A stretch of 64,000 nt of DNA. It comes from Tridacna crocea (taxonomy: Eukaryota; Mollusca; Bivalvia; Cardiida; Cardiidae). Numbering within the stretch: position 1 is the first letter of the stretch; each line of letters begins with the position of its first letter. The DNA lies in contig OX031065.1 in NCBI GenBank assembly GCA_943736015.1, positions 32,502,427 to 32,566,426 of the forward strand, written 5' to 3'. The position numbers were made by a program, and so were the translations under genes. Below are positions 9,732-19,309 of this stretch, one piece after another. A model generated the notes under the pieces. That model did not search any database, was not told where the DNA came from, and worked only from the letters and a program-made list of their open reading frames with translations.

Positions 9732-9860
9732 CATCAAAATTTTAGACTTATCCAAACTGAAAAGATTTACAAATAACAAATTTAATCACCTCAAATGATG
9801 AGATTTGTCTTTTGAAGGTTAGAAAACAGGATGAAGAAAAAATGCTGGTTAACAGCATTT
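9732..9860 (-). mobile_element. Type A left half, interrupted by D element
   Basis: AAAATTTTAGACTTATCC to GCTGGTTAACAGCATTT; the palindrome is cut in its right arm by the D element at 9861. The right half resumes at 10974. Confidence 0.7.
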
Positions 9861-10973
9861 TTAGCTCTACTGGCTTTCAGCCAGCAGAGCTTATGTCATG
9901 GCGTGGTTTCCGTCGTCCGTCTGTCCGTCCGTCCGTTAGTCTTTTTCTTGTTTACGCGATAAAGTCTTCATTTCTGGTCAGATTTTCGTGAAACTTACAC
10001 AGTATGTTTATCTCATCGATAGCTTCAACCCTTTTGATTTTGAAAAAAATCCAACAAACAGTATGGGAAAAGTAGCCATTTCAAGTTGAAAATTTTCATT
10101 TATTGTTTACGCGATAAAGTCTTCATTTTTGGTCAGATTTCTGTGAAACTTACACAGTTTGTTTATCTTATTAATAGCTTCAACCCTATTGATTTTGAAA
10201 AAAATCCAACAAATAGTATGGGAAAAGTAGCCATTTCAAGTTGAAAGCTTTCATTTCTTGTTTAAGCGATAAAGTCTTCATTTTTGGTCAGATTTCTGTG
10301 AAACTTACACAGTTTATTTATCTCATCAATAGCTTTAACCCTATTGATTTTGAAAAAAATCCGACAAATAGTATGGGAAAAGTAGCCATTTCAAGTTTAA
10401 AATTTCCATTTCTTGTTTACGCGATTAAGTCTGTACTTTTGGTCAGATTTCCATGAAACTTGCAGAGTTTGTTTATCTTATCAATAGCTTCAACCCTATT
10501 GATTTTGAAAAATATCCAACAAACAGTATGGGAAAAGTAGCCATTTCAAGTTGAAAATTTTCATTTCTTGTTTACGTGATAAAGTCTTCATTTTTGGTCA
10601 GATTTCTGTGAAACTTACACAGTTTGTTTATTTCATCAATAGCTTTAAGCCTATCAATTTTGAAAAAAAATCTGATAAGCAGTATGGGAAAAGTAGCCAT
10701 TTCAAATTGAACAATTTCATTGCCTGTTTACATGATAAAGTATTTATTTGTGATCAGATTTTTATGAATTTTTTAGCTTGTTTATCCCATCAATAGTTTT
10801 TTAACCCCGTTAAGTTCCAAAAAATTCAACAAACAGTAATGGAAAAGTAGCCATTTTGAGTTGAAAATGTCAACTTTTTTGTCTTTTTGCGTAACGAATT
10901 CCTATGTATGCTTTATTTAAAAGCAAACTCTCTGCCAGTAGAGCATATTCAGGCCCTTCAGGGCCTTCTAGTT
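9861..10973 (+). mobile_element. D element, complete, with about six 155-bp monomers
   Basis: 5' hairpin CTCTACTGGC-TTTCA-GCCAGCAGAG, then GTCCGTCCGTCCG. Monomers start at TGTTTACGCGAT 9949, 10104, 10259, 10414, 10569 and about 10725, a steady 155-bp period. 3' end GCCAGTAGAGCATATTC, hairpin AGGCCCTTCAGGGCCT, then CTAGTTT. It splits a type A palindrome. Confidence 0.8.
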
Positions 10974-11050
10974 TCCTTTTCCCACCAGGTTTTCAAATGC
11001 CCTCTTCCTTATCATTGTCAAGGTATGGAATTATTGGGTAAAAGATTCAA
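10974..11050 (-). mobile_element. Type A right half after D insertion
   Basis: CCTTTTCCCACCAGGTTTTC and ATTATTGGGTAAAAGATT continue the copy broken at 9860. Confidence 0.6.
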
Positions 11051-11515
11051 GCAGACAACTGCATTGACTTTTTTTCAAACTAAATAATTTATTATACAAA
11101 TAGATCTATGAACACCTGTGCTTTGCCAATCCTGTGTCGGGATTTGCCCTGCAAATGCAGAGTTCAAATGTTTGGCTTGTTTGCTTATTTGTTTGTTTTG
11201 TTGGTGTTCCAATACCATATTCAACATTTGTTGGTTATCTCGCATGTATTAATGCTCGCACCAGTCCTATTCTGGTATTTTCCCTAACTATTTATCACGA
11301 TCCTGTGTTGACCAATGATGGAAATTTAGCATTTGCTATTGGGAGCTGATTGGATTTTCTTGGGGTAACTCACTTTAAGAGACCTAGCCTAGCACTTGCG
11401 AGACAAAGGATGCACATGAAAAAAATTAGCTGTTGTAGTAATATGGCTGAAGTAATGTTGAAAGCAGCATGAATTACCAATCAACTGTTTATTGATCATA
11501 AATTATTTAGTTAAC
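11051..11515. other. Intron sequence with SINE-like tail
   Basis: Mostly unassigned. 11375-11490 (GACCTAGCCTAGCACTTGCG, then ATGTTGAAAGCAGCATGAAT) resembles the SINE 3' body at 39010-39095. Confidence 0.4.
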
Positions 11516-11516
11516 T

Positions 11517-11734
11517 CTTCCTTCCTTCTTTCCTTCCTTCCTTCCTTCCTTCCTTCCTTCCCTCCCTCTCTCCCTCCCTCCCACCTTCCCTCCTCATTCC
11601 TACCTTCCCTCCTTCCTTCCTTCCTTCCTTCCTTCCTTCCTTCCTTCCTTCCTTCCTTCCTTCCTTCCTTCCTTCCTCTTCCTTCCTTCCTTCCTTATTC
11701 TTTCCTTCCTTCCTTCCTATCTTTCTTCCTATCT

Positions 11735-11740
<6 letters not shown>
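11517..11740 (+). repeat. TTCC microsatellite
   Basis: About 220 bp of TTCC repeats with short CTCC and ATTC interruptions. Confidence 0.95.
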
Positions 11741-11766
<26 letters not shown>

Positions 11767-11767
11767 G
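11738..11767 (+). repeat. AATC microsatellite
   Basis: Seven CAAT units directly after the TTCC run; AATC tails are typical of the SINEs here. Confidence 0.85.
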
Positions 11768-12103
11768 TCACAATGCAAGTTGATTGGTCTCACATAGTAA
11801 TCATGCAAACAGAACTTGTATATTACATGATTTCCTTTAGTTTCAGGGTGATAAATCAATTATGACTTTTGTTGTCTTACAATATGACATCAGATTTTGT
11901 GACATCATATGTGACGTCATTTTATGCTTCTTTTATAAATGAAATTGCCACATGTGCAATTCTGGTTTTGCTCATTTCAGCATATAATTTGCAAGATGCC
12001 ATTATGTGATGAAAAGAATATGATGTTACGACGTTCTTTGGCTCAAGATAAAAGTTTATTGAAGGAGTATACAAAAATATTATTAAGCTCTGAAGAAGCT
12101 TAC

Positions 12104-12332
12104 TTAACCCATTACCAAACGACAATATTTTAGACTGGTCTAAATTGAAAGCATTTGCAGACGACAAAATAAAAATGGCAGAAAATTTGAAATTTATTTT
12201 GTAAAGGGTAGAAAACATTGTGGGAAAAGGAGAAAATGCTAGTTACCAGCATTTTTTCCTTTTCCCACAATATTTTCCAAAGGTTTCTTTCTTAGGGTTG
12301 TCAAAAGTTGGGATAATGTGGTAATGGGTTAA
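12104..12332 (-). mobile_element. Type A element, full length, with matching empty site
   Basis: TTAA at both ends, 229 bp. The flanks AAGCTTAC / TAATGTTTTC recur without the element at 13095-13115, with a single TTAA at 13103-13106. Confidence 0.93.
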
Positions 12333-12436
12333 TAATGTTTTCTTAGACTCAGTTAATAAAAGATTATTGCAAATGCTCATTAACGTTAGTTCCTATATTT
12401 CATAAACATAATTTGGATATTTTTTTAATTTTTTAG

Positions 12437-12484
12437 GCAAAGTTGAAAGTGAAAAAGGAGAAGAAAAGAAGTGTTCCGTATTGA
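12437..12484 (+). CDS. WDR89: WDR89-like terminal exon, basic tail and stop
   Basis: Acceptor TTTTTTAG ends at 12436. The phase-0 reading is AKLKVKKEKKRSVPY followed by TGA at 12482-12484. WDR89 ends in a lysine/arginine-rich tail of similar position, which is why this small exon was accepted 5.1 kb downstream of the last blade. No AATAAA was seen in the next 150 nt, so the transcript end is unknown. Confidence 0.6.
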   Translation, partial: AKLKVKKEKKRSVPY

Positions 12485-12535
12485 CAGTGCAGAGAAAAAT
12501 GTGAATCAACTCATTAATCAAGGCATTACTAGTAT

Positions 12536-12720
12536 TAGCCTTTACAGCAGAACAGAATTTTCGACCAGTCTAAATTGAAAGCATCTGCAGCCAAAATTTA
12601 AAAGTTAATTCTGTTGATGGAATTTGTCTTGAAAGGGTAAAAATCATTGTAGGAAAAACTGGTTAGCAGTATTTTCTATTTTTTTCTCAATGTTTTCAAA
12701 ACTTCTTCAATTACAGCATT
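12536..12720 (-). mobile_element. Type A element, degraded
   Basis: CAGTCTAAATTGAAAGCATC and AAACTGGTTAGCAG; the stem is broken. It begins about 50 nt after the WDR89 stop and may be part of its 3' UTR. Confidence 0.55.
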
Positions 12721-12764
12721 TCACATATGACAACACACATTTGACAGCATATCTCTTTGAAATG

Positions 12765-12850
12765 AATGAAAACATTGTTGGAAATGGAGAAATTGCTGAC
12801 ACCAGCATTTTTTACTTCATTCTTTATGTTTTCATAAGCTTTCTTCCTCA
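12765..12850 (-). mobile_element. Type A palindrome remnant
   Basis: AAAACATTGTTGGAAATGG with AGAAATTGCTGACACCAGC and TATGTTTTCATAAG; no ends. Confidence 0.4.
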
Positions 12851-12921
12851 GTCTATACCACAAAAAAAGAACTTTGGACTTTCCACAATTAATGCATTGC
12901 AGATGAAAATTTGTGTGTGGC

Positions 12922-13080
12922 TTGACTCTTTACCAAACAATCCCTGGTTTTTACGACCCTGAGACAGAAGGCTTTTGAAAACATTGTGGGAAAAGGAGAA
13001 AATGCTGGTTACCAGCATTTTCTCCATTTCCCACAATGTGTTCTACCCTGCTGGAATCAAATTTCAATTTTTGTGTTATT
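12922..13080 (+). mobile_element. Type A element, 3' truncated
   Basis: Left end TTGACTCTTTACCAAAC, perfect inner palindrome with centre GGTTACC, cut after CAATTTTTGTGTTA where duplicated flank begins. Confidence 0.75.
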
Positions 13081-13492
13081 ATTGAGCTCTGAAGAGGCTT
13101 ACTTAATAATGTTTTCCTAGACTCATTTAATAAAAGATTATTGGAAATGCTCATTAATGTTAGTTCCTATATTTCATAAACTTTCTTCCTCAGTCTATAC
13201 CACAAAAAAAGAACTTTGGACTTTCCACAATTAATGCATTGCAGATGAAAATTTGTGTGTAGCTTGACTCTTTACCAAACAATCCCTGGTTTTTACGACC
13301 CTGAGACAGAAGGCTTTTGAAAACATTGTGGGAAAAGGAGAAAATACTGGTTACCAGCATTTTCTCTTTTTCCCACGATGTTTTCTACCCTGCTGGAAAC
13401 AAATTTCAATTTTTGTGTTACGCAGAAGTTGTCGTCTGCAAGTGCTTTCAATTTGGACCATTCCAAAATTTTGTCGTTTGGTAAAGAGTTAA
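13077..13492 (+). repeat. Segmental duplication of 12080-13080, rearranged
   Basis: 13077-13187 matches 12080-12107 joined to 12330-12410, and from about 13185 it matches 12838 onward (TTTCTTCCTCAGTCTATACC). The copy lacks the type A element at 12104 and the stretch 12411-12837. Confidence 0.75.
13264..13492 (+). mobile_element. Type A element, full length
   Basis: Left TTGA (as in its duplicate at 12922), right TTAA. This copy keeps the 3' half that its duplicate lost. Confidence 0.85.
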
Positions 13493-13521
13493 ATGATGAC
13501 ATTTTTTGAAATGGTAAAAAC

Positions 13522-13740
13522 TGCTATTGGAAAAGAAATGTTTTCAATGTTGCTATTGGAAAAGAAATGTTTTCAAAAGCACACTTCCATAGATATAAAT
13601 ATAATGTTGGTACAACTATGTTTGTTTCTCTTTCTTCAATGCTTATAAAAGCCCACTTCCATAGGTATAAAGATAATGTTGGTACAACTATGGTTATGTT
13701 TTTAAATGCCCACTTCCATAGGTATAAAGACAAGTGTTTG
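13522..13740 (+). repeat. Short tandem repeats
   Basis: GCTATTGGAAAAGAAATG occurs twice, 27 bp apart, and CACTTCCATAGATATAAA-type blocks recur three times near 13580, 13652 and 13710 at spacings of about 71 and 57 bp. Confidence 0.7.
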
Positions 13741-14208
13741 TTAATAGTAAAATGTTATCCTCAAAGCTCTGTATAAATTAAATGGAGATTTTCAGTCAAG
13801 AACATGGTAGAAAATACCACAACCTCAAGGCTATTTCTTTCACAGAATTTCTTGCATGTCAGAAGGCATGATTTTCATGGCAAAGAACTTGATCCACATT
13901 GTGTGAAAAACTACTGTTGTTTCAGCTCAAGTAGTAATAGTGTTATATTTATTTTAGACCGAGTATTTTTTAATTAAAATAAATATCTCACACATATTGT
14001 TAAGAGTTATGTTGTTTTATGACCATCATTGGTAGTTTGAAGGAAATGCTTTCAGTTTGTATTTCACTCAGTCTCATTTAATTGTGACAAACACTTGAAC
14101 AGTGATATGGTGATTCCAATACTCATAGGACTTCTTGTGCTGGTATACATGATGCTTTGGATAGCACAGCCACTGTATTTATGGAAAATCACATGGACTT
14201 CACATCCA
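13741..14208. other. Unassigned intergenic sequence
   Basis: No gene or known repeat seen. Confidence 0.5.
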
Positions 14209-14212
14209 TATA

Positions 14213-14475
14213 TGGAGTGCAACACGCGAAAAGGGTCATTCGGACATTTGCGTAAAGTGTCGTCTCTGATCAGCGTGTGCAGTCCGTACAGGCTAATCCG
14301 AAACGACATTTTCCGATTTTATGTGATTTTCTGTGTTACGCAAGTCGACTGTAGCACAAAATCTAATGTAGTTGTAAAGTGCCGTCCCGGATTAGCCTGC
14401 GCGGACTGCGCAGGCTAATCCGGGACGACACTTTACGCAAATGTCCGAATGCACCTTTTCGCGTGTTGCACTCCA
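14213..14475. mobile_element. E element, TIR transposon flanked by TA
   Basis: 263 bp with long inverted ends starting TGGAGTGCAACACGCG; the arms extend about 50 bp to GTCGTC. TA on each side fits a Tc1/mariner-type target. The interior holds GGATTAGCCTG copies facing each other. No transposase frame. Confidence 0.8.
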
Positions 14476-14599
14476 TATACTATCAATTTTGCACTGTAGA
14501 ATCCATTCTGCAACCAGGGAGCAGCTTAATTAGCCTGTCTTCGGAGCAAGATGACTTGTTTCGGGCAATGTAATCATTCTGGATAACACAGGACAACAT

Positions 14600-14690
14600 T
14601 TTTAGCTCACCTGAGCACAAATTTCAAGATCAAAATCATGATTTTGTCCAAAGATCCATAATGTGCTCAACACAACAGTGGCTTATGAGA
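14600..14690 (+). mobile_element. C2 5' end fragment
   Basis: TTTTTAGCTCACCTGAGCAC begins as the other C2 copies; identity fades within 90 bp. Confidence 0.5.
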
Positions 14691-14883
14691 TTTTAAAGTC
14701 ATTTACTAGTCACTATCTACGAGACAGAGAGTCCAGATTTCCTAAACTGTATAGATTCCTATTCGTCTTTACACTCCTTTTGTCATTTTTCACTCAATAA
14801 AGGGTACTTGCAACAAAGTATTACAGCAGCTATGTTTGAAACTGAATAACAGCATTCATAACTTAAATATACACAAAAGCCCT

Positions 14884-15082
14884 GGGCCTGTATTCACCAA
14901 CCATTCTTGAGAATATTCTTAGTCTTATTCTCCAAGACTTTCTACATTTGTAAGTAACACAACTTCTGATTGGCTAAACCAAATGGTTTAGCCAATCAGG
15001 AGATGTGTAACTTACAAATGTAGAAAATTCAGGAGAATAAGACAAAGAATGTTCTTAAGAATGGTTGGTGAATATGGGCCCT
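14884..15082. mobile_element. F foldback element
   Basis: Two arms of about 85 bp, GGGCCTGTATTCACCAACC against GGTTGGTGAATATGGGCCC, meeting at a short loop beside GGCTAAACC/GGTTTAGCC. No open frame. Confidence 0.8.
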
Positions 15083-15197
15083 GGTTAGTGACTTGAACAA
15101 AATGGTTTAGTTTTGGTGGTACAGAAATCATGCTTACTTGCAGCTTTAGAAAAACTGGAATAAGCATATTCAAGCAGAATATACCTTGATAATCCCT

Positions 15198-15330
15198 TTT
15201 GCCCTCTTCCAAACAATCCCTAGTTTTAGATAGAAGCCTTTTAAAAGCATTGGGGGAAAAGGAGAAAATGCTGATAACCAGCATTTTCTCCTTTTTCCAC
15301 AATATTTACTACCCTGCTAGATATAACTTT
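15198..15330 (+). mobile_element. Type A element cut by D element
   Basis: CCAAACAATCCCTAG start and near-perfect palindrome; sequence stops at CTGCTAGATATAAC where the D element begins. Confidence 0.7.
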
Positions 15331-16284
15331 TAGCTCTACTTGCTGAAAGCCAGCTGAGCTTATGTCATGGCATGATTTCCGTCGTCCTTCCGTTAGTCTT
15401 TTTCTTGTTTAACCCTTTACCCCATAAGGCATTTCTATGGCATGTCTAATTGACCCTAAATAACAGCAAGGATGAAGCCGTTTCTTATGTGTATATGACA
15501 CCTTTTGATAGCTAGAAAACAATGTGGCAAAAGGTGAAATTGCTCGCCACGAGCAATTTCACCTTTTGCCACAATGTTTTCCAAAGGTTCCTACAAGCAA
15601 TGCGTAGAAATGAGTATCTGTGGAGTAAAGGGTTAAGCGATAAAGTCTGCACTTTTTTTCAGATTTCCATGAAACTTGCAGAGTTTGTTTATCTTATCAA
15701 TAGCTTCAATCCTATTGAAAAAAAGTCCAACTAACAGTATTGGAAAAGTAGCCATTTCAAGTTGAAAACTTTCTTTTCTTGTGTATGTGATAAGTCTGCA
15801 TTTGAGGTCAGATTTTCATGAAACTTGCATAGCTTGTTTATATGATCAATAGCTTAAACCTTTTTGAATTTGATAAAAAGCCAACAAACAGTATTGGAAA
15901 AGTAGCCATTTTAAGTTGAATATTTTCATTGCTTGTTTACATGATAAAAGTATTTATTTGTGATCAGATTTTGGTGAATTTTTCAGTTTCTTTATCTCAT
16001 CAATAGCTTTAACCCTGTTGACTTTGAAAACATCCAACAAACAGTAATGGAAAACTAGCCATTTTCTGTTGAAAATTTTGCTTTCTAATTTACATGATAA
16101 AGTCGGCATTTGTTGTTGAATTTTTATGAAACTTGCACAGTTGCTTTGTCTCATCAACAGCTGGAACCCTATTTATTTTGAAAAGAATCTGACAATCAGT
16201 ATGGGAAAAGTAGCAATTCAAAGTTGAAAATGTCCATTAATTTTTTTGTTTATGGGCGCTTTCCTTCACACTGATTTTACTGGT
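15331..16284 (+). mobile_element. D element, interrupted by type B
   Basis: 5' hairpin TCTACTTGCTGAAAGCCAGC, 155-bp monomers, and a type B copy at 15409-15636. The end CACACTGATTTTACTGG runs into a C1 element at the same point as the copy ending 30478. Confidence 0.75.
15409..15636 (-). mobile_element. Type B element, full length, in a D monomer
   Basis: TTAA at both ends. The flanks CTTGTTTAA and TTAAGCGATAAAG join to the uninterrupted monomer text at 10259-10275. Stem GGCAAAAGGTGAAATTGCT with a perfect partner. Confidence 0.93.
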
Positions 16285-16685
16285 TTAGGGGCCAGGGGGC
16301 TTATGTCATGGCCTGGTGTCCGTCATGTATCTGTGCATCCGTTAGTGTGTCCGTGCGTTAACTTTTATTTCAAACATCTTCTTCTCTGAAACTAATTATC
16401 CAAATTTGATGAAACTTCAAGAAATGATCCTGCCATGGTCCTCTTCAAAATTTCTTGAAAGAATTTGATTCCTTCAAAAACTCTGGTTGGCATGGCAAGA
16501 AAACTGAAAAAAGATTAACATTTTCAAAACTCTTCCTCTCTGAAACCACAAGGCCCAGGGCTACTGAATTTGGCATATTTTTTTTCAGTGGACCTTTAAC
16601 AAGTTTCTTCATATTATAGGCTTGGGTTCAAAATTGGCTCCATTCCAGGGATCACAAAATTAAAATGGGCTCCAAAATATAATCA
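16285..16685 (+). mobile_element. C1 element, 5' part
   Basis: GGGGCTTATGTCATGGCCTG, GTGTCCGTCATG, then the C1 body (CTGCCATGGTCCTCTTCA). The 5' hairpin is eroded and the 3' end missing. Confidence 0.65.
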
Positions 16686-17805
16686 CTTGCATTTTGATAT
16701 TTGTGTTTTTCCTGGCTAAATTTAGTGTGATTTGGACTATAAACTAGATTAGAAAGAATATAAAAAGAATAGATGGTTGGTGCTTTGAATTTGGAAAGTT
16801 TCTCGGGCTCGGTTCCACACGCTCAAAGGACTAAGCCTTGCCCAGTAAACTTACCCAATCGAACACAACAACAGTCTATTTTCTATTTATCATGTCTTTG
16901 CTAGTTTTGAAGTTCGATGAATGTCTGTAGTTCTTAAGATTATTTCTAGAGGCAGTTGACGGACTGATTCAGCCATTTTCTTTTTCAAACGGGATGTTCT
17001 AACAGCTCAGAACATAAGTTTGCGCACGAGCGTTCTGTTGCTATAGATTTACAACAAATATCTTGTCAACAGGCAGGATATCAGATATCAGCCCATTGCC
17101 AGTTATCTGTGCCCTCGCATGACACTGATATTACACCATTTTCAATGGAAAATGTTACTATTATTAGTAACAGGATATAATAAGGTGCTTTTATGCACCC
17201 CTAGTTTCGCTGCAACTTGGCGTTGCGAAATTCCATTCATCAGCATCCTGTCGGCTGTTCTTTGCGTAAGCGTGGCATAGCAATAAACGCATAAAAATGC
17301 AAAAAAAAAATGGATAAAATTTTGTACTTGAGCCCGTATGGTAAATCCTACGATGAAATTTGAATAGGTAATCTCACATGCAAGTTTTTCATTGCAGCGT
17401 GCTTATGAAAAATTAAATTTGCTGAACACGGCATAACGCATGGGTTACATTCACTAAAAGGAACTGAATAAATATCGAGAGTGATGACCAGTTATAGAAA
17501 GAACTATGTTTCATTGCATGGACATAAACTTTCAAATATATGGCGTCTTCTCATTTCTCTGTTCATTCTCGCTTTTCCGTTCATGTTACGTACTTAAGCG
17601 GAAGGAATAACCACTCGTGACGTTTTGTTCCACCGGGGTTCTATTCTACTCTGTCAGATATTATGCATAACATCCTACCCTGCATCGATAGTATTTTTCT
17701 ATCAAATATGATGCATAAATGCAACGAAAGAGTGTGATTATCACAGTTTTAAAGAAATTATTTCATTAGATACAATAAAAAGCAAATTTTCAACATTTTT
17801 CAACA
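16686..17805. other. Intergenic sequence without recognised repeats
   Basis: One of the few long stretches free of the dominant families. No exon with usable splice sites was found. Confidence 0.5.
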
Positions 17806-18034
17806 TTAACCCATTGCCACACAATCCCTACTTTTGACGCCCCTGAGAAAGAAGCGTTTAGAAAACATTGTGGGAAAAGGAGAAAATGCTGGTAACCAGC
17901 ATTTTCTCCTTTTCCCACAATGTTTTCTACCCTTCCCAAATCAAATTTTGATTTTTCAGTCACATTTATTTTGCTGTCTGCAAATGCTTTCAATTTGGAC
18001 AAGTCTATATTTTTGTTGTGTGGTAAAGGGTTAA
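17806..18034 (+). mobile_element. Type A element, full length, perfect 71-nt palindrome
   Basis: TTAA at both ends, 229 bp. The palindrome spans 17859-17929, with 35-nt arms around an A at 17894. A good reference copy for the family. Confidence 0.95.
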
Positions 18035-19235
18035 ATACGCCTAAATGGGTTTTATTTATCCTTTACTATGAATAAGCTAATCTGTCTGAACTGGAGTGTA
18101 GAATATTCATCAGTCTTTTTAGTGACCAGCCTTGACATTCAATCAAATGAATGGGAAAATGAGAAACTGGCTATACTACCCACGTTGGCAAGGTAGGTTT
18201 GAAAACATCAGTCTCAGTTTTGATTCAAGTTATACTGACTTTTTCATTTACAAGTTTGATTCAGATTTTATATTTGATCCTCACACAAAAATTTTGATTC
18301 ACAAAATGTGAATTTTCTTTTTTCTTTGAGTATAATATAAAAACATTAGTAAAAAATGTGAAATACTGTACATTATGTTTCAAATGATGTGTTTTACTAT
18401 TCATACTCTTTGAATTTTTGTCGCAATTTCAAAAATTGTCCTATAATCTGTTTGAAGATAATCAGCCTCTATTTCAGTATTTGAGAATTACAAGTACAAT
18501 CAAGAATCAGTTAAAGCCAAAACAGTGGACAAAAGTAAGAAATGTGTGTCCTTATCATACCATTTACAAGTATAGATATCCTTTCTTGAGGGGCAAAATT
18601 TGTTTGCTTATAAATATTTCAAATCTTCCACATTTCCAATTCTATAAAGGCTAAGTTTTGTAAAAAGGTATTTATAACTAAGGAATTTCAGGTTACAAAA
18701 TTTGTAGTTTGCTTCATTTTTTTTTTTTTTTTATAAAAGGAATAATGAAGAGGATCGATGTTTGTTTTTGATTTTTTTTAAAATGCAAGTAAAAACAAAA
18801 GAAAGCACTTCACCAATGTTATCTGTCAATTTAATGTTTTGAAAAAAGGCAATTCCATTGTAAGAAATTTCAAATTGTTGCATCATAATTATAATGCGTA
18901 TTTAAAACTCAAAAATAGTTTCTCTTTTACAAGATTTCAAAAGAATATTTACTTTAATCTGGCCCAAGATGTACGCTAAAGTAAAGGAATGACAAAAATC
19001 ACAATCAGTGACTGTTAAAAACTCGAGGTTTTTAATGGAATTGCCAATTCTTCATGAGACTTGAGTCCATAATGTTTTCTTAATGCTCATCAACAATTTT
19101 TTTCCAGGTCCACATTTGCATGGTTATATAAACTCGCAGAGTTGGGGGCTGTAAGAGGGAATATAACGAGTTGAATCGTATGTATATCCAACATGAAAAA
19201 AAAATGAATTTAAATAAAAGTGTAAAGAAAAATAT
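18035..19235. other. AT-rich intergenic sequence
   Basis: Low-complexity T and A runs (for example 18719-18733) and no recognised gene or repeat. Confidence 0.5.
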
Positions 19236-19252
19236 CGTCCCTGGGTGGGCTC

Positions 19253-19303
<51 letters not shown>

Positions 19304-19309
19304 AGAGAC
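19236..19309 (-). tRNA. tRNA-Asn (anticodon GTT)
   Basis: Read on the minus strand it folds as a 74-nt cloverleaf. Acceptor stem GTCTCTG pairs with CAGGGAC, the D arm is in GGCGCAATCGGTTAGCGC, the anticodon loop is CTGTTAA with GTT at 19273-19275, and the T arm is GGTGG-TTCGAGC-CCACC. The discriminator base is G. A box (TGGCGCAATCGG) and B box (GGTTCGAGCCC) match pol III promoters. It looks identical to the usual animal tRNA-Asn, with no intron, so it is probably functional. Confidence 0.97.

Larger units (their letters stand above)
21..12484 (+). other. WDR89: WDR89-like gene, 3' part (six exons, four well supported)
   Basis: Gene span from the left edge of the window to the stop codon. Joining 21-52, 2561-2597, 4438-4520, 5855-5966, 7212-7295 and 12437-12484 gives 396 nt, an exact 131 codons plus stop, with every junction at GT/AG or its close equivalent and matching phase. 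The protein shows WD40 features: a strand ending LLAGNHNGDIRI, then HKSTVRCSHWDP, then LVTGAEDSMLCLW, and a basic tail. The order and spacing match the C-terminal repeats of WDR89 as I recall the human protein. WD40 proteins fold as beta-propellers that hold partner proteins; the cellular role of WDR89 is not established. The 5' exons lie outside the window. Confidence 0.75.

Noticed and set aside
11492..11797. 101-codon frame of Ser/Phe/Leu/Pro
   Set aside because: Translation of the TTCC and AATC microsatellites.
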